From positions 1-6,258 of the forward strand of contig JAKAMA010000155.1 of assembly GCA_021813085.1 (NCBI GenBank): a stretch of DNA of 6,258 bases, given 5' to 3'. How positions within the stretch are numbered: position 1 is the stretch's first letter; the number at the start of each line of letters is the position of its first letter. Positions 5,218-6,258 of the stretch are shown here, piece after piece. The translations under genes and the position numbers were made by a program. The notes beneath the pieces were generated by a model. The model was not told the origin of the DNA. It did no database searches and saw only the letters and a list, made by a program, of their open reading frames with translations. The stretch is from Chloroflexota bacterium. GTDB taxonomy: Bacteria; Chloroflexota; Dehalococcoidia; DSTF01; JACRBR01.

Positions 5218-5774
5218 CGGCGCGCTTGCGATGGTCTCCTCGGCTTGCCGCCGGACGGCGCCGCGATGATGGAGGTCTGTTCGTCCGCGGCAACCGGGTC
5301 GCACTTCGGTCGTCCGGCTTGGGCGTCATCGCGGCCGGCGCCGTGAAGCGCCCCGCGCTGGTACGCATCCTGATAGCCGATCACAATCCCAGCCGCATCG
5401 AGATGACGTGCGGCGCGCTTGCGCGTAGCGGCATTTCCCATGGCTTGAAGATCGCGCGCGATCGTCGCACCCTCCTCGATATCCTCTTCCCCGGAGGCCA
5501 CAATCCCCCGACGTTCCTGCCGGATCTGATACTTCTGGCGCTCGATCTCCCTGCTGGTAATACCTTGGAGATCTACCGCGCCATTCGCGCGAGCACCTGG
5601 CTGTCCGACGTCCCGTTGGTTCTGCTGTCGGCATCGACGCGCGAAGAGGGCCGCCGAAGGAAGTATCGGGTCACGGACAATACGTACGTGCGTACGCCGG
5701 AAGGTCTGTGTGAAACGATCGACGAGCTGGGCAGCCATTGGGCGACCTTCGCGCTCCTCCCGCCCATCGCGTAG
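5214..5774 (+). CDS. Rcp1/CheY-like receiver protein lacking the phosphoacceptor Asp
   Basis: The single receiver domain spans about residues 47-180 with no output domain. It resembles small Rcp1-type response regulators: RILIADHNPSRIEMTCGAL (strand 1 and helix 1), PDLILLALDLP (strand 3), VPLVLLSAS (strand 4), TYVRTPEGL (strand 5) and SHWATFALLPP, like the FW..LP tail of that group. Key residues are altered. The Asp expected at the end of strand 3 (LILLDLNLP in typical members) is A109, read from GCG, with an Asp two places later (D111). The beta5 Lys is R160. D56 and S139 remain. Canonical phosphorylation should be impossible, so it is probably a constitutive adaptor or binding partner, most likely of the EAL protein to which it is coupled by the 4-base overlap. 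The first 43 residues are Arg-rich and unconserved; a GTG at 5343 just before the domain is an alternative start, without a clear Shine-Dalgarno. Confidence 0.8.
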   Translation: MTARLRWSPRLAAGRRRDDGGLFVRGNRVALRSSGLGVIAAGAVKRPALVRILIADHNPSRIEMTCGALARSGISHGLKIARDRRTLLDILFPGGHNPPTFLPDLILLALDLPAGNTLEIYRAIRASTWLSDVPLVLLSASTREEGRRRKYRVTDNTYVRTPEGLCETIDELGSHWATFALLPPIA

Positions 5775-5802
5775 ATGTGCCGGTCCGAACGGGGGTGCGG
5801 CG

Positions 5803-5815
5803 TCCCGCGGCGGGA
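5803..5815. terminator. Short hairpin between convergent genes
   Basis: TCCCG (5803-5807) pairs with CGGGA (5811-5815) over a three-base loop in the 61-base gap between the convergent receiver and citrate synthase genes. It reads the same from both sides and so could end both transcripts. No T-tract follows on either strand, so the call rests mainly on position. Confidence 0.35.
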
Positions 5816-5835
5816 TCTGCCGTGCCGGGCGCGGG

Positions 5836-6258
5836 TCAGCGGTCGTCGATGGGCACGTACTTGAGGTGGCGGGGGCCGGTGTACTCGAGCAGGGGGCGGA
5901 TGAGGACGTTGTCCTCGTACTGCTCCAGGACGTTGGCGATCCAGCCGGGCATGCGGCCGACGGCGAACATCGGGATGAACTGCTCGTCGGGGATGCCGAG
6001 GAGCGAGTAGACGGCGCCGGCGTAGAAGTCGACGTTCGGGTAGATGCCCTTCGCGCGGTAGGGCTCCATCGCCTTCTCGATCTGCTGGAGCACCTGGAAC
6101 CAGCGGTCGTTGCCCATCTTGTGGCCGAGGTCGCGGGCGACGCCGCGCAGCTCGAGCGCGCGCGGGTCGTCGGTCTTGTAGACGCGGTGGCCGAAGCCCA
6201 TCACCTTCTCGCCGGCCTCGATCTTCTCGCGGATGTACTCGACGGCCTTCTCCGGGTC
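5836..6258 (-). CDS. gltA: Citrate synthase, C-terminal part
   Basis: The enzyme condenses acetyl-CoA with oxaloacetate to citrate, the entry step of the TCA cycle. The window holds the last 140 residues on the minus strand; the frame is open to the right edge (DPEKAVEY...), so the N-terminal two thirds are missing. Family signatures are clear: VMGFGHRVYKTDDPRA with the active-site His, YPNVDFYAGAVYSLLGIP with the catalytic Asp, and FAVGRMPGWIANVLEQ with a carboxylate-binding Arg. It ends PIDDR followed by TGA (complement of 5836-5838). The gene converges on the receiver gene. 2-Methylcitrate synthase is homologous and cannot be fully excluded from this fragment; the allosteric region lies outside. 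gltA is used as the generic name; citZ or citA are used in some lineages. Confidence 0.92.
   Translation of the reverse strand, partial: DPEKAVEYIREKIEAGEKVMGFGHRVYKTDDPRALELRGVARDLGHKMGNDRWFQVLQQIEKAMEPYRAKGIYPNVDFYAGAVYSLLGIPDEQFIPMFAVGRMPGWIANVLEQYEDNVLIRPLLEYTGPRHLKYVPIDDR

Noticed and set aside
1..6258. CRISPR array, tRNA or rRNA gene, insertion sequence
   Set aside because: I saw no regularly spaced repeats, no tRNA cloverleaf signature, no rRNA-like conserved stretch and no transposase or integrase motif.

Overview
This is a GC-rich chromosomal fragment from a bacterium. Codons end mostly in G or C, and long spurious antisense reading frames are common, as expected at high GC. Two features suggest Chloroflexota (a Thermomicrobia-like lineage) or a high-GC actinobacterial relative: one promoter seems to put its -10 box only about 10 bases ahead of an ATG (leaderless style), and the protein families fit those groups. 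No marker gene settles the taxon, so this is an inference.

Layout, left to right. (1) 2-1207, plus strand: the C-terminal 401 residues of an FAD-dependent oxidase of the protoporphyrinogen oxidase/amine oxidase family, cut by the window edge. One base later comes a complete RNase HI gene (1209-1751). (2) 1752-2165: a 414-base gap with a hairpin-forming stretch, an extended -10 promoter over a 36-codon orphan ORF, a tandem ATTRCCCAAT repeat, a second promoter (TTGACA/TAGAGT) and a possible 10-residue leader peptide whose stop overlaps the next start. (3) 2166-2861: a NarL/LuxR-type regulator with a degenerate receiver domain. (4) 3087-3749: an Arg-rich, single-membrane-segment protein with a long Pro/Thr/Ser-rich tail ending CPPVCP. 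(5) 3750-4254: a 505-base gap with a very strong inverted repeat (13 bp perfect arms plus 5 bp beyond a bulge) and two perfect palindromes. (6) 4255-5217: a stand-alone EAL-domain c-di-GMP phosphodiesterase with all catalytic residues. It overlaps by 4 bases (ATGA) a Rcp1/CheY-like receiver gene (5214-5774) whose phosphoacceptor Asp is replaced by Ala. (7) 5836-6258, minus strand: the C-terminal 140 residues of citrate synthase, convergent with the receiver gene.

The flanks are housekeeping (haem or redox metabolism, RNA:DNA hybrid removal, TCA cycle). The middle, about 1.95-5.8 kb, looks like an accessory signalling island. It holds an orphan transcription factor, a membrane-anchored surface protein, and a translationally coupled pair of active c-di-GMP hydrolase and phosphorylation-dead receiver. 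The most interesting candidate system is the EAL/pseudo-receiver pair. Both receiver-type proteins in the island have lost canonical phosphorylation residues, so signal input is probably not ordinary phosphotransfer. That the regulator controls the EAL operon or the surface protein is inferred from proximity only.
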